DNA of 11,777 nucleotides from an uncultured Collinsella sp. (GTDB taxonomy: Bacteria; Actinomycetota; Coriobacteriia; Coriobacteriales; Coriobacteriaceae). A program made the translations under genes and the position numbers. The DNA lies in NCBI GenBank assembly GCA_902494945.1, contig CABUVF010000053.1:1-11777 (forward strand), written 5' to 3'. Position 1 is the stretch's first letter. The number at the start of each line of letters is the position of its first letter. The notes under the pieces were generated by a model. The model did not search any database and was not told the DNA's origin. It worked only from the letters and a program-made list of their open reading frames with translations. Positions 5,408-11,777 of this stretch are shown one piece after another.

Positions 5408-6574
5408 TTAGGCAGCCGGGCAGATCTTCTTGAAGAGCTCGATGACGTCGTCGAGCGTCGCCTCGCGCGGGTTGCCCGGGAAGCAGGCGTCAGCCATGGC
5501 GTCCTTGGCCAGGACCTCGATCTCGTCGGCCTTCATGGCCTCGCAGACATGCGGAATGTTCACGTCGGCGGAGAGTTGCTTGACGGCGGCGATGGCGGCG
5601 TCGGCAGCCTCGTCGGTGCTCATGCCCGTGGTGTCAACACCCATGGCAACGGCAACCTTGGCCAGGCGCTCGGCGCAAACCGGCTTGTTGAACTCCATGG
5701 CGATCGGCAGCAGCATGGCGCAAGCGACGCCGTGCGGAGTGTCGTAGTGGGCAGACAGGGTGTGAGCCATGGCATGGTCGATGCCCAGGCCGACGTTGGA
5801 GAAGCCCATGCCGGCGACATACTGGCCAAGAGCCATACCCTCGCGGCCGGAGCCGGGCTGACCAGACTTGGCCTCGGCAACGGAGTCGCGCAGGTTCTCG
5901 CTGATCAGCTTAATGGCCTCAAAGTGGAACATGTCGGAGAGCTCCCAAGCACCCTTGGTGGTGTAGCCCTCGATGGCGTGGGTCAGAGCATCCATGCCGG
6001 TAGAAGCGGTCAGGCCGGCGGGCATGGAAGCCATCATATCGGGGTCGACGACGGCGACCTCGGGGGCGTCGTTGGTGTCGACGCACACGAACTTGCGGAC
6101 CTTCTCGGGGTCGGTGATGACGTAGTTGATGGTCACCTCGGCAGCAGTACCGGCGGTCGTCGGCACGGCGATGGTGAACACGGCGTGGTTCTTAGTGGGA
6201 GCAACGCCCTCGAGGCTGCGGACATCGGCAAACTCGGGGTTGTTGATGATGATGCCAATGGCCTTAGCGGTGTCCATGGAGGAGCCGCCACCGATGGTCA
6301 CGATAGCGTCAGCCTCGGCGGCCTTGAAGGCCTCGACGCCGTCCTTGACGTTCTGGATGGTGGGGTTGGGCTTAATCTCGGAGTAGAGGCTCCAAGCGAT
6401 GCCGGCGGCGTCGAGCTCGTCGGTCACCTTAGCGGTAACGCCAAACTTGACCAGGTCGGGATCGGAGCAGACGAAGATCTTCTTGTAGCCGCGACGCTGG
6501 AGCTCGCCGGGGATCTCCTTGATGGCGCCGGAACCATGATAAGAAATGGTATTGAGAACGAAACGATTAGCCAT
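5408..6574 (-). CDS. fucO: Iron-containing alcohol dehydrogenase, lactaldehyde reductase (FucO-like)
   Basis: Group III alcohol dehydrogenase, 388 residues. It resembles E. coli FucO along its whole length as I recall that protein, sharing stretches such as AIPTTAGTAAEVTINYVITD (first residues IAV here), GQYVAGMGFSNVGLG and GNPREATL. FucO reduces L-lactaldehyde to 1,2-propanediol with NADH in anaerobic fucose or rhamnose breakdown. The NAD motif is GGGSSMDTAK (95-104). The Fe2+ ligands Asp195, His199, His267 and His281 and the relay residue His271 are all present. The start at 6574 follows GGGAGG with 6-nt spacing. A LacI-type operator lies about 100 nt upstream, suggesting sugar-responsive control. 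No fucose or rhamnose genes are in the window, so a general propanediol or alcohol dehydrogenase is possible. Its terminator is broken by the IS. Confidence 0.87.
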   Translation of the reverse strand: MANRFVLNTISYHGSGAIKEIPGELQRRGYKKIFVCSDPDLVKFGVTAKVTDELDAAGIAWSLYSEIKPNPTIQNVKDGVEAFKAAEADAIVTIGGGSSMDTAKAIGIIINNPEFADVRSLEGVAPTKNHAVFTIAVPTTAGTAAEVTINYVITDPEKVRKFVCVDTNDAPEVAVVDPDMMASMPAGLTASTGMDALTHAIEGYTTKGAWELSDMFHFEAIKLISENLRDSVAEAKSGQPGSGREGMALGQYVAGMGFSNVGLGIDHAMAHTLSAHYDTPHGVACAMLLPIAMEFNKPVCAERLAKVAVAMGVDTTGMSTDEAADAAIAAVKQLSADVNIPHVCEAMKADEIEVLAKDAMADACFPGNPREATLDDVIELFKKICPAA

Positions 6575-6627
6575 TGATAGCCTCCCATCGTGTGCGGGGC
6601 ACCCATTACGCCCCGCGCTGCAAGTTC

Positions 6628-6645
6628 CATCCTAACGCTTTTGAA
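6628..6645 (-). promoter_or_regulatory. Possible second, weaker operator half-site
   Basis: On the minus strand this window contains AAAGCGTT around a central CG, identical to the core of the dyad at 6673-6690, with the centres 45 bp apart. Only one half is well conserved. Confidence 0.3.
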
Positions 6646-6672
6646 ACAAAAAATGCATGAGAACGTCAAAAG

Positions 6673-6690
6673 TGTTAAAGCGTTTCAACA
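6673..6690. promoter_or_regulatory. LacI-family-type operator upstream of fucO
   Basis: TGTTAAAGCGTTTCAACA is an 18-bp dyad centred on CG with 14 of 18 symmetric positions. The AAA-N-CG-N-TTT shape is typical of LacI/GalR operators. It lies 99 nt upstream of the fucO start. On the minus strand TATTAT (6695-6690) abuts it, so a regulator bound here could cover a transcription start. A TTGACG at 6669-6664 is another possible -35. Confidence 0.55.
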
Positions 6691-6989
6691 TAATAACGGA
6701 GCCCCAGCCCTTCCCTCCCGACTGCAGCGAAGGCTAGATTATAGGAGCAATTGCCCAAAGAATACGACCAACTCAGTCTATAAATTGTTTCTGTTTTAGC
6801 AATATATGTTTGACAATACGTTTATAAAAGGATACTTTATAGTAATTAATATGCATGCAGCAAATAGTGTCATTCATTTTGTTAGAAATTGCCCATGCGG
6901 TTATTGCAGCTGCATGTACTGCAACGTACAGCGTAATTCTCCGCACGAAGCAGAAGACGGTTCCAATTCGATCGAGGCGATGACGCGTG
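6691..6989. other. AT-rich intergenic stretch between fucO and the LURP-one-like gene
   Basis: Divergent promoter region of 415 nt counted from the fucO start. Base composition drops sharply to AT-rich from about 6740 and stays so to about 7530. It holds one good promoter (6810-6838) and no other gene I can support. A 66-codon frame at 6806-7006 lacks an RBS, overlaps that promoter and overlaps the next gene. Confidence 0.5.
6810..6838 (+). promoter_or_regulatory. Promoter for the LURP-one-like gene
   Basis: A consensus TTGACA -35 (6810-6815) stands 17 nt before TACTTT (6833-6838), in AT-rich sequence. It would give a leader of about 145 nt before the ATG at 6990. Confidence 0.5.
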
Positions 6990-7526
6990 ATGGCTACTGG
7001 TCCTAAATCGAGCAAGACGGCTACAAACGAATATCGAATCTCAATTGAAGGTAACCCTTATCCGCATGCTCTGGCTCTCGTCAACCCAGCGGGAGACAAC
7101 CTCAACATCAAAAGACATGGGTTCACGGGTCCACTAGGACAGCTATTGAGTCTTAAATACACCGTTTATGACGATGCAAATGAAAAGCTCTTTACTGTCG
7201 TCGACGGTGGTTTTAGTAACATGCCCAGGGTTGCGCTCATCATCGAACACAAGGAAGTTGCGGTGTTCGATTATGGCCTAAACAGACTTGAGATGAAGTG
7301 CGTAACGAACATACCGAATTACACAATAAAAGGTAACTTCCTATTTGGAGATTACGATATATTCAGTCAACGGGAAGTGAAGCTATCTTCAGTTAACGTC
7401 CTTCAATGTGATAAACAATCGTGCTTTAACATACAGGTTTTGGATAAAGCCGAATTAGCCGCCGCAATTGGAATACCCACAGCCATTGCCCTTCTGAGGG
7501 CTCGGATTGAAGAGCATCTCGAATAA
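6990..7526 (+). CDS. Putative LURP-one/tubby-C-like fold protein
   Basis: 178-residue soluble protein, no signal peptide or membrane span. The pattern fits small LURP-one-related (LOR/Tub_2-like) bacterial proteins: alternating short strands with YTVYDDANEKLFTV, then NYTIKGNFLFGDYDIF (the usual Y-I-G-x-DYxI core), a final strand CFNIQVLD and a closing helix AAAIGIPTAIALLRARIEE. In plants and bacteria the fold is thought to bind lipids or act as a scaffold; the function here is unknown. ATG 6990 is preferred to GTG 6987; the RBS is weak (GAGG at 6974-6977). The gene is clearly more AT-rich than all neighbours and uses codons such as AAA, ATA and TTA, so it was probably acquired. It stands alone between two minus-strand genes. 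The family assignment is by motif reading only. Confidence 0.55.
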   Translation: MATGPKSSKTATNEYRISIEGNPYPHALALVNPAGDNLNIKRHGFTGPLGQLLSLKYTVYDDANEKLFTVVDGGFSNMPRVALIIEHKEVAVFDYGLNRLEMKCVTNIPNYTIKGNFLFGDYDIFSQREVKLSSVNVLQCDKQSCFNIQVLDKAELAAAIGIPTAIALLRARIEEHLE

Positions 7527-7552
7527 ATTGCAAAAAGCAGTTCGTAACAACA

Positions 7553-7587
7553 TTCAGGAGCTAGATAGTTTTTTTCTGGCTCCTGAA
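7553..7587 (+). other. Hairpin with T-rich loop after the LURP-one-like gene
   Basis: TTCAGGAGC (7553-7561) pairs with GCTCCTGAA (7579-7587). Three inner pairs (TAG with CTG, one wobble) lengthen it to 12 bp. The seven T's lie in the loop, not after the stem, so it is not a classic terminator, though it probably marks the transcript's 3' end, 26 nt after the stop. Confidence 0.45.
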
Positions 7588-7602
7588 GCTGTACTACATA
7601 GA

Positions 7603-7644
7603 GATGAAAATATATTGCGGCAAAGGGGCTGTCCCTTTGCCGCA
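7603..7644 (-). terminator. Intrinsic terminator of the DUF1275 gene
   Basis: TGCGGCAAAGGG (7616-7627) and CCCTTTGCCGCA (7633-7644) form a perfect 12-bp stem with a 5-nt loop. On the minus strand it is followed by ATATATTTT, and it lies 5 nt after the stop at 7650. The GGGACAG core (minus strand) recalls the palindrome at 2185-2247. Confidence 0.7.
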
Positions 7645-7649
7645 TTCGG

Positions 7650-8366
7650 TTACTTTCGACAGCCCTCTTTCCAAGCCTCGGCCGCAACCTTCCAGCGAAA
7701 ACGCAAGTCGCGCTCGCGGTCGATGAACATGATGGCAAACGCGACAAACAGCAGCACGCTCGCCACGACGATGGCGTGCAGACCCATGCGCTCAATGCAC
7801 CAATTGCCCAGCACGGCGCCAAACACAAAGGTAAAGATCACACCAAAGTACAGCAGGCCGTTTTCCAAAAAGCCGCGCTTGTGGGTAATGATGTAATCGT
7901 CCACGTTTTGCAAGGCATTACGGAGGTTGCCGATACACATGGTCGTGGCGATGCCGTGTCCATGAATCTTGCGGAAGCTCTCGACCTGCATACCGCAGGC
8001 AAACGAAGTAAGGCAGTTGGCGAGCAGGTTGTACCCGCCACCGGGGATAAAGCTCACGCCCAGCAAGATGACGGCTTCAAAGAACACCGTCACCTGGCGC
8101 CAGTGAATCACACTGCCAAACCGCTCGTGTACCAGGTCGGCAAGCATAATGCCCACAGCAAACGAAACCACAGGGAAGAAGTAACGCCCCGCAAGTGCCC
8201 AATTGCCCTCCGAGATGCTCACGCCCACCAGCAGGATGTTGCCCGTCTGCGCGTTGGCGAAAACATGGTCGCGCCCAATGTACGAATACACATCCATAAA
8301 GCCACCGGCGAGCGCCAAGATGATGCCCAGCTCAATGGACTCCGATATCTGTTTGGCACGCTGCAT
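7650..8366 (-). CDS. DUF1275 (YoaK-like) integral membrane protein
   Basis: 238 residues with about six hydrophobic segments. The N-terminal family motif is clear: ALAGGFMDVYSYIGRDHVFA followed by NAQTGNILLVG. Further family-like segments are LTSFACGMQ, a TTMCIGNLRNAL segment and the last membrane pair GVIFTFVFGAVLGNW and AIVVASVLLFVAFAIMF. A short basic tail follows (DRERDLRFRWK) and probably faces the cytoplasm. DUF1275 proteins are conserved but of unknown function; a transport role is guessed. The start is ATG 8366, chosen because AAGGAGG (8383-8377 on the minus strand) lies 10 nt ahead. Longer frames up to 8597 have no RBS and no family match. It is divergent from ygiQ and ends in its own terminator. 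Confidence 0.85.
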   Translation of the reverse strand: MQRAKQISESIELGIILALAGGFMDVYSYIGRDHVFANAQTGNILLVGVSISEGNWALAGRYFFPVVSFAVGIMLADLVHERFGSVIHWRQVTVFFEAVILLGVSFIPGGGYNLLANCLTSFACGMQVESFRKIHGHGIATTMCIGNLRNALQNVDDYIITHKRGFLENGLLYFGVIFTFVFGAVLGNWCIERMGLHAIVVASVLLFVAFAIMFIDRERDLRFRWKVAAEAWKEGCRK

Positions 8367-8544
8367 CGTCGTGCATCCTCCTTGTTGACGACCCTCTCGT
8401 GCGTTGGCGGAGACATAGCCGCCGTTCATACTGTAACCCATTGACAACATGGCGTGCGCGCGAGACGGGTTCTCCAACGCGCAGATACACAGTCTGGAAA
8501 CAAACGGCGGGCGCGGCACCGACACCCGAGACCTCGTGTACTCC

Positions 8545-8579
8545 ACCAGTCTTTTTAGCCCCGTCCTAAAAAGACTGGT
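8545..8579. promoter_or_regulatory. Perfect 14-bp inverted repeat directly before the ygiQ -10 box
   Basis: ACCAGTCTTTTTAG (8545-8558) and CTAAAAAGACTGGT (8566-8579) with a 7-nt spacer (CCCCGTC). The right arm ends one base before TACAAT, so the repeat covers the place of the -35 box. This suits an operator, or a site for an activator where no good -35 exists. As RNA it would be a stem with no free T-run. Confidence 0.55.
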
Positions 8580-8585
8580 TACAAT
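8580..8585 (+). promoter_or_regulatory. -10 box of the ygiQ gene
   Basis: TACAAT, 31 nt before the GTG start, predicting a leader of about 25 nt. No recognisable -35 is seen; the position is taken by the inverted repeat at 8545-8579. Confidence 0.5.
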
Positions 8586-8616
8586 TACGTGCAGCATACA
8601 AACACCGGGAGGGATC

Positions 8617-10749
8617 GTGGCAAAAAAGCCTCAGCACGCTCAGAACAACCAGCGCAGTCAGCAGGGCAAACAGGGCCAGCAGCGAAAGCGCGGCGGTAAG
8701 GCACAGGCCACAACCGTCAAGGCGACACCCGTCCGCCCCTGGCGTCCGGGCCGCGACAAGTTCCTCCCCGTCAGCCGCGCCGATATGGACGCGCGCGGCT
8801 GGGACCAGTGCGACTTTGTCTACATCTGCGGCGACGCCTACGTGGACCACCCTAGCTTTGGCATGGCCATCATCAGCCGCGTCCTCGACGCGCACGGCTA
8901 CAAAGTGGGCATTATCTGTCAGCCCAACTGGACCGACCCCGCCAGCATCACGGTGCTTGGCGAGCCACGCCTGGGCTTTCTCGTCAGCGCCGGCAACATG
9001 GACTCCATGGTCAACCACTATTCGGTAACCAAGCACCGCCGCCACACCGACGCCTATACCCCTGGTGGCGAGGAGGGTCACCGCCCCAACCGCGCCGTCA
9101 CGGTCTACGGCAACCTCATCCGCCAAACGTTCAAGGACGCCCCCATTATCATCGGCGGCATCGAGGCGAGCCTGCGTCGTCTGGCCCACTACGACTACTG
9201 GCAGGACAAGCTCAAGCGCTCGGTACTGCTCGACTCGGGCGCCGACATCCTCATCTACGGCATGGGCGAGCACGCGATTGTCGAGATCGCCGACGCGCTC
9301 GACGCGGGACTGCCCGTCGATCAGATCACCTACATCAACGGCACCGTCTACCGCACGGGCTCGCTCGACGAGGTCTACGACTACGACCTGCTGCCCAGCT
9401 GGGACGACCTTACCGCCGACAAGCTCAACTACGCGCGCAGCTTTAACGTGCAGCAGCAGAATATGGACCCCATCACCGGTCACCGCCTGGTAGAGCCCTA
9501 CCCCAACAGCGTCTATGTGGTGCAGAACCCGCCGAGCGCCACCCTCACCACCGACGAGATGGACGAGGTTGCCGAACTCCCCTACGCACGCGATTGGCAT
9601 CCCGACTACGACGCGGCGGGCGGCGTGCCGGCCTTTGCCGAGATCAAGTTTTCCATTAGCTCCAACCGCGGGTGCTTTGGCGAGTGCTCGTTTTGCGCGC
9701 TCACCTTCCACCAGGGCCGCGTGTTGCAGATGCGTAGCCACGATTCGATCATGCGCGAGGCCGAGCTGCTCACGCACGATCCCGAGTTTAAGGGCTACAT
9801 CAACGACGTGGGCGGGCCGACGGCTAACTTTAGCCGCCCTGCCTGCGACAAGCAGCTCAAGCACGGCGTGTGCAAGAACAAGCGCTGCCTGTGGCCGAGC
9901 GTGTGCAAGAACATGGTGGTCGACGAAAGCGGCTACACGCAGCTGTTGCGCGATCTGCGCCAGTTGCCGGGCGTCAAAAAGGTCTTCGTCCGCAGCGGCA
10001 TCCGCTTTGACTACACCATGGCCGACGCCTCGGACGAGTTTTTGCGCGAGCTGTTGGAGCACCATGTCTCGGGCCAGCTACGCGTGGCACCCGAGCACGT
10101 GAGCGATGCGGTGCTCTCCGTAATGGGCAAACCGAGCCGCGCCGTCTACGATGCGTTCTGTCGTAAATTTGAACGCTTGAACCGCGAATACGGACTCAAG
10201 CAGTACGTGGTGCCGTATCTGATCTCGAGCCACCCCGGCTCGACGATGAAGGAAGCTGTGGACCTTGCCGAGGCCGTGCGCGACATGGGCTACATGCCCG
10301 AGCAGGTGCAGGACTTCTACCCCACCCCGTCCACCATGTCGACCTGCATGTACTACACCGGCGTGGACCCACGCACCATGCAGCCGATCTACGTGGCACG
10401 CGACCCGCACGAGAAGGCCATGCAGCGTGCGCTCATCCAATACCGCAAGCCCGAGAACTACAAGCTCGTACGCGAGGCACTGGAAAAGGCCGGCCGCCGC
10501 GATCTGATTGGCTACACCAAGCATTGCCTGATTCGCCCCGTGCCGCCGCGCCCGGGCGAGACGTCTGCTGGCGGTGGACATGGCACCGGCAAGAAGGGCG
10601 GCAAGGCCCACGGTGGCGTTGGCGGCGCCGGCAAGGGACCCAAAGGCAGCAAGGGTCACGGCGGCATGTCGCGTGCGCAGAACACCGCAGGCCGCAACCG
10701 TGCAGCCCAGGGGCGCCAGGGCGCTAACGGAGGCGGACGCCGCAATTAG
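8617..10749 (+). CDS. ygiQ: YgiQ-family radical SAM protein
   Basis: 710 residues. The N-terminal family signature GDAYVDHPSFG sits near residue 72, then EASLRRLAHYDYW. The radical SAM cluster motif Cys353-x3-Cys357-x2-Cys360 in RGCFGECSFC binds the [4Fe-4S] that cleaves S-adenosylmethionine. DVGGPTANF and a Cys-rich segment (CDKQLKHGVCKNKRC) follow, and the C-terminal DUF3362-type part contains PGSTMKEA and QDFYPTPSTMSTCMYYTG. The reaction and substrate are unknown. The start is GTG 8617, with GGGAGGG just ahead; the frame reaches back to 8449 but that part crosses the promoter. Both ends are low-complexity and basic: Gln/Lys/Arg at 1-30 and about 65 Gly/Lys/Arg-rich residues at the C-terminus, which suggests nucleic-acid contact but is only inference. 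Confidence 0.93.
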   Translation: MAKKPQHAQNNQRSQQGKQGQQRKRGGKAQATTVKATPVRPWRPGRDKFLPVSRADMDARGWDQCDFVYICGDAYVDHPSFGMAIISRVLDAHGYKVGIICQPNWTDPASITVLGEPRLGFLVSAGNMDSMVNHYSVTKHRRHTDAYTPGGEEGHRPNRAVTVYGNLIRQTFKDAPIIIGGIEASLRRLAHYDYWQDKLKRSVLLDSGADILIYGMGEHAIVEIADALDAGLPVDQITYINGTVYRTGSLDEVYDYDLLPSWDDLTADKLNYARSFNVQQQNMDPITGHRLVEPYPNSVYVVQNPPSATLTTDEMDEVAELPYARDWHPDYDAAGGVPAFAEIKFSISSNRGCFGECSFCALTFHQGRVLQMRSHDSIMREAELLTHDPEFKGYINDVGGPTANFSRPACDKQLKHGVCKNKRCLWPSVCKNMVVDESGYTQLLRDLRQLPGVKKVFVRSGIRFDYTMADASDEFLRELLEHHVSGQLRVAPEHVSDAVLSVMGKPSRAVYDAFCRKFERLNREYGLKQYVVPYLISSHPGSTMKEAVDLAEAVRDMGYMPEQVQDFYPTPSTMSTCMYYTGVDPRTMQPIYVARDPHEKAMQRALIQYRKPENYKLVREALEKAGRRDLIGYTKHCLIRPVPPRPGETSAGGGHGTGKKGGKAHGGVGGAGKGPKGSKGHGGMSRAQNTAGRNRAAQGRQGANGGGRRN

Positions 10750-11657
10750 GGCAGCGATGCGCTCGCTGCGTCCATCCCACACGCTTGGCGCAGCGAGCGC
10801 ATTGCCTCAACGAGGATGACGCCGGCGATAGCGACCGTGATTGCCACGTCGAGCGGCGTGTTCACAAACCACAGCAGGCCCATGAGGTACGACCCGGCAT
10901 TAAAGGCAAAGTGCAACAGGATCGTATAGCGAAGCTTTCCAGTCGTTACGAGCACCCAGCCAAAGACCAAACCGGCGGCACCCGCGTAGCAGCCCTGCAC
11001 CCAATTCATGTGCATAAAACCGAAGATTGCCGCCTGCAACACAGTCGCCGCGGCGATACCCCACGTGCTTGGAGCCGACCAGGGCACCATGGCGCCATCC
11101 TGTGCGCTCGCACGACGCCGGCGTTTCCAGAGCGGACGGCACTGCGGGTTAAACGCTCGGAGCGAAAACTCAAAAATGATACCGCGCACCAGCAGTTCCT
11201 CGCAAAACGGAGCGCCGAGCACCGTGGTCAGGACGGCCAGATAGCTCGTATCGCCCATGCCCGTCTCCTCGACAAGCTCGCTGTAATCGGCCGCGGCATC
11301 AGGCAACAGCGACAGCACGGCGTCGGTCACGTAGCCAACGACCACCTGCAGGGCCAGGCCGATCACGATAACGCAGGTGATGCGTTTCCACGCCCCACGC
11401 GCTCCCCCGACAAGCGGGCGCTCGCCCTGCCAGCGCGCCATAAACGAGCGCGGCCACAGATAACGCCACCACAGCAGCGCCATCAAAAACGATGCCGTCT
11501 GCGCAACGGCCTGAAGCAATTGAATGTCGAGGTCATCGACCGAAAAGCCCATAAACACCGATGCGACGCCAAGGGCGGAGAACAAAACCACGCTCAGGGC
11601 TATATCGGCAGCGACAACGCCAAAACAGGCAAGCGCCCAAATCATCGCATTGAGCAT
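10746..11657 (-). CDS. CPBP-family intramembrane glutamic protease (CAAX-protease-like)
   Basis: 303 residues, seven or eight hydrophobic segments. The three family motifs are present: EELLVR (Glu153, Glu154, Arg158), FGFMH (Phe212, His216) and HFAFN (His249, Asn253). They place the active site within the membrane. CPBP proteins cleave membrane or prenyl-type substrates, or act in bacteriocin immunity and protein anchoring; no partner is visible here. An extra basic loop (about 178-184, KRRRRAS) separates motifs 1 and 2 and probably faces the cytoplasm. The start is ATG 11657, 5 nt after GAGGAGG; the longer frame to 11681 has no RBS. The stop TAA (10748-10746) overlaps the TAG of ygiQ, so the two genes end inside each other by 4 bases. 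Confidence 0.87.
   Translation of the reverse strand: MLNAMIWALACFGVVAADIALSVVLFSALGVASVFMGFSVDDLDIQLLQAVAQTASFLMALLWWRYLWPRSFMARWQGERPLVGGARGAWKRITCVIVIGLALQVVVGYVTDAVLSLLPDAAADYSELVEETGMGDTSYLAVLTTVLGAPFCEELLVRGIIFEFSLRAFNPQCRPLWKRRRRASAQDGAMVPWSAPSTWGIAAATVLQAAIFGFMHMNWVQGCYAGAAGLVFGWVLVTTGKLRYTILLHFAFNAGSYLMGLLWFVNTPLDVAITVAIAGVILVEAMRSLRQACGMDAASASLP
10754..10805. other. 17-bp hairpin inside the 3' end of the CPBP gene, just after ygiQ
   Basis: Positions 10754-10770 pair with 10789-10805, 17 bp with one G-T wobble and an 18-nt loop. It starts 5 nt after the ygiQ stop and lies fully within the last codons of the CPBP gene. No T-run follows on either strand. It may protect or end both convergent transcripts. 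Confidence 0.6.
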
Positions 11658-11777
11658 GCCAACCTCCTCAAAACCCGGCACTTAGGGACGTTCCTTAACT
11701 GCCGGCAGAGACGATATGAGCAGGACATAAAAACATTGAGAGCCCCTGCTGCATGAAAGACCGCGGATTAGGCCGAC
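11658..11777. other. Upstream region of the CPBP gene
   Basis: 120 nt to the window edge. It contains the strong RBS (11663-11669, minus strand) and a weak imperfect hairpin, ATG-AGCAGG (11716-11724) with CCTGCT-G-CAT (11745-11754). No convincing promoter or further gene is visible. Confidence 0.35.

Noticed and set aside
5321..6577. Long plus-strand frame (418 codons) opposite fucO
   Set aside because: Antisense shadow caused by GC-rich third positions; it starts in the IS right end and has no recognisable domain.
6962..6976. GTTCCAATTCGATC as a possible tRNA T-loop
   Set aside because: No acceptor, D or anticodon stems can be formed around it, and the GTTCRANYC spacing is wrong.
6806..7006. 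66-codon frame ahead of the LURP-one-like gene
   Set aside because: It has no RBS, contains the TTGACA promoter within its first codons, and overlaps the start of the better-supported gene.
8566..10065. 499-codon minus-strand frame opposite ygiQ
   Set aside because: Antisense shadow of the radical SAM gene; Val/Ala/Gly-rich with no motifs.

Overview
The window looks like chromosomal DNA of a high-GC gut actinobacterium of the class Coriobacteriia, most likely a Collinsella-like organism. This is inferred from GC-rich wobble positions, TACAAT-type -10 boxes, strong AGGAGG ribosome binding sites and the mix of core genes. The species cannot be fixed from sequence reading alone.

Layout. 1-885: 3' part of a cysteine synthase gene (cysK). 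1066-2166: mnmA, the tRNA 2-thiouridylase. An intrinsic terminator lies between them, and any transcript of mnmA must cross it. 2185-2247: a perfect 23-bp palindrome between convergent genes. 2303-3346 (minus): an M42-family metallo-aminopeptidase. 3347-3886: a gene-free stretch with a pair of inverted 24-nt motifs and a 14-bp hairpin. 3887-5335: a complete IS3-family insertion sequence of 1449 bp, with 24-bp inverted ends, an AGT target duplication, orfA and orfB, a programmed -1 frameshift signal and a hairpin covering the orfA ribosome binding site. 5408-6574 (minus): a FucO-like lactaldehyde reductase with a LacI-type operator upstream. 6990-7526: an AT-rich, probably acquired gene for a LURP-one/tubby-like protein. 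7650-8366 (minus): a DUF1275 membrane protein. 8617-10749: a YgiQ-family radical SAM protein. 10746-11657 (minus): a CPBP intramembrane protease whose stop codon overlaps that of ygiQ.

Most genes are ordinary housekeeping or accessory metabolism. cysK and mnmA share sulfur metabolism: one makes cysteine, and the other uses cysteine-derived sulfur for tRNA. The most interesting structure is the IS element. Rejoining its flanks rebuilds a strong intrinsic terminator for the minus strand, so the element landed at the loop edge of the likely fucO terminator and split it. The element's left end doubles as inverted repeat, RBS-masking hairpin and possible terminator. The three bases by which the two ends differ all lie in stems. 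No defence, biosynthetic or CRISPR system was found. The unexplained intergenic repeat at 3556-3788 and the AT-rich island at about 6740-7530 are the best candidates for something undescribed.
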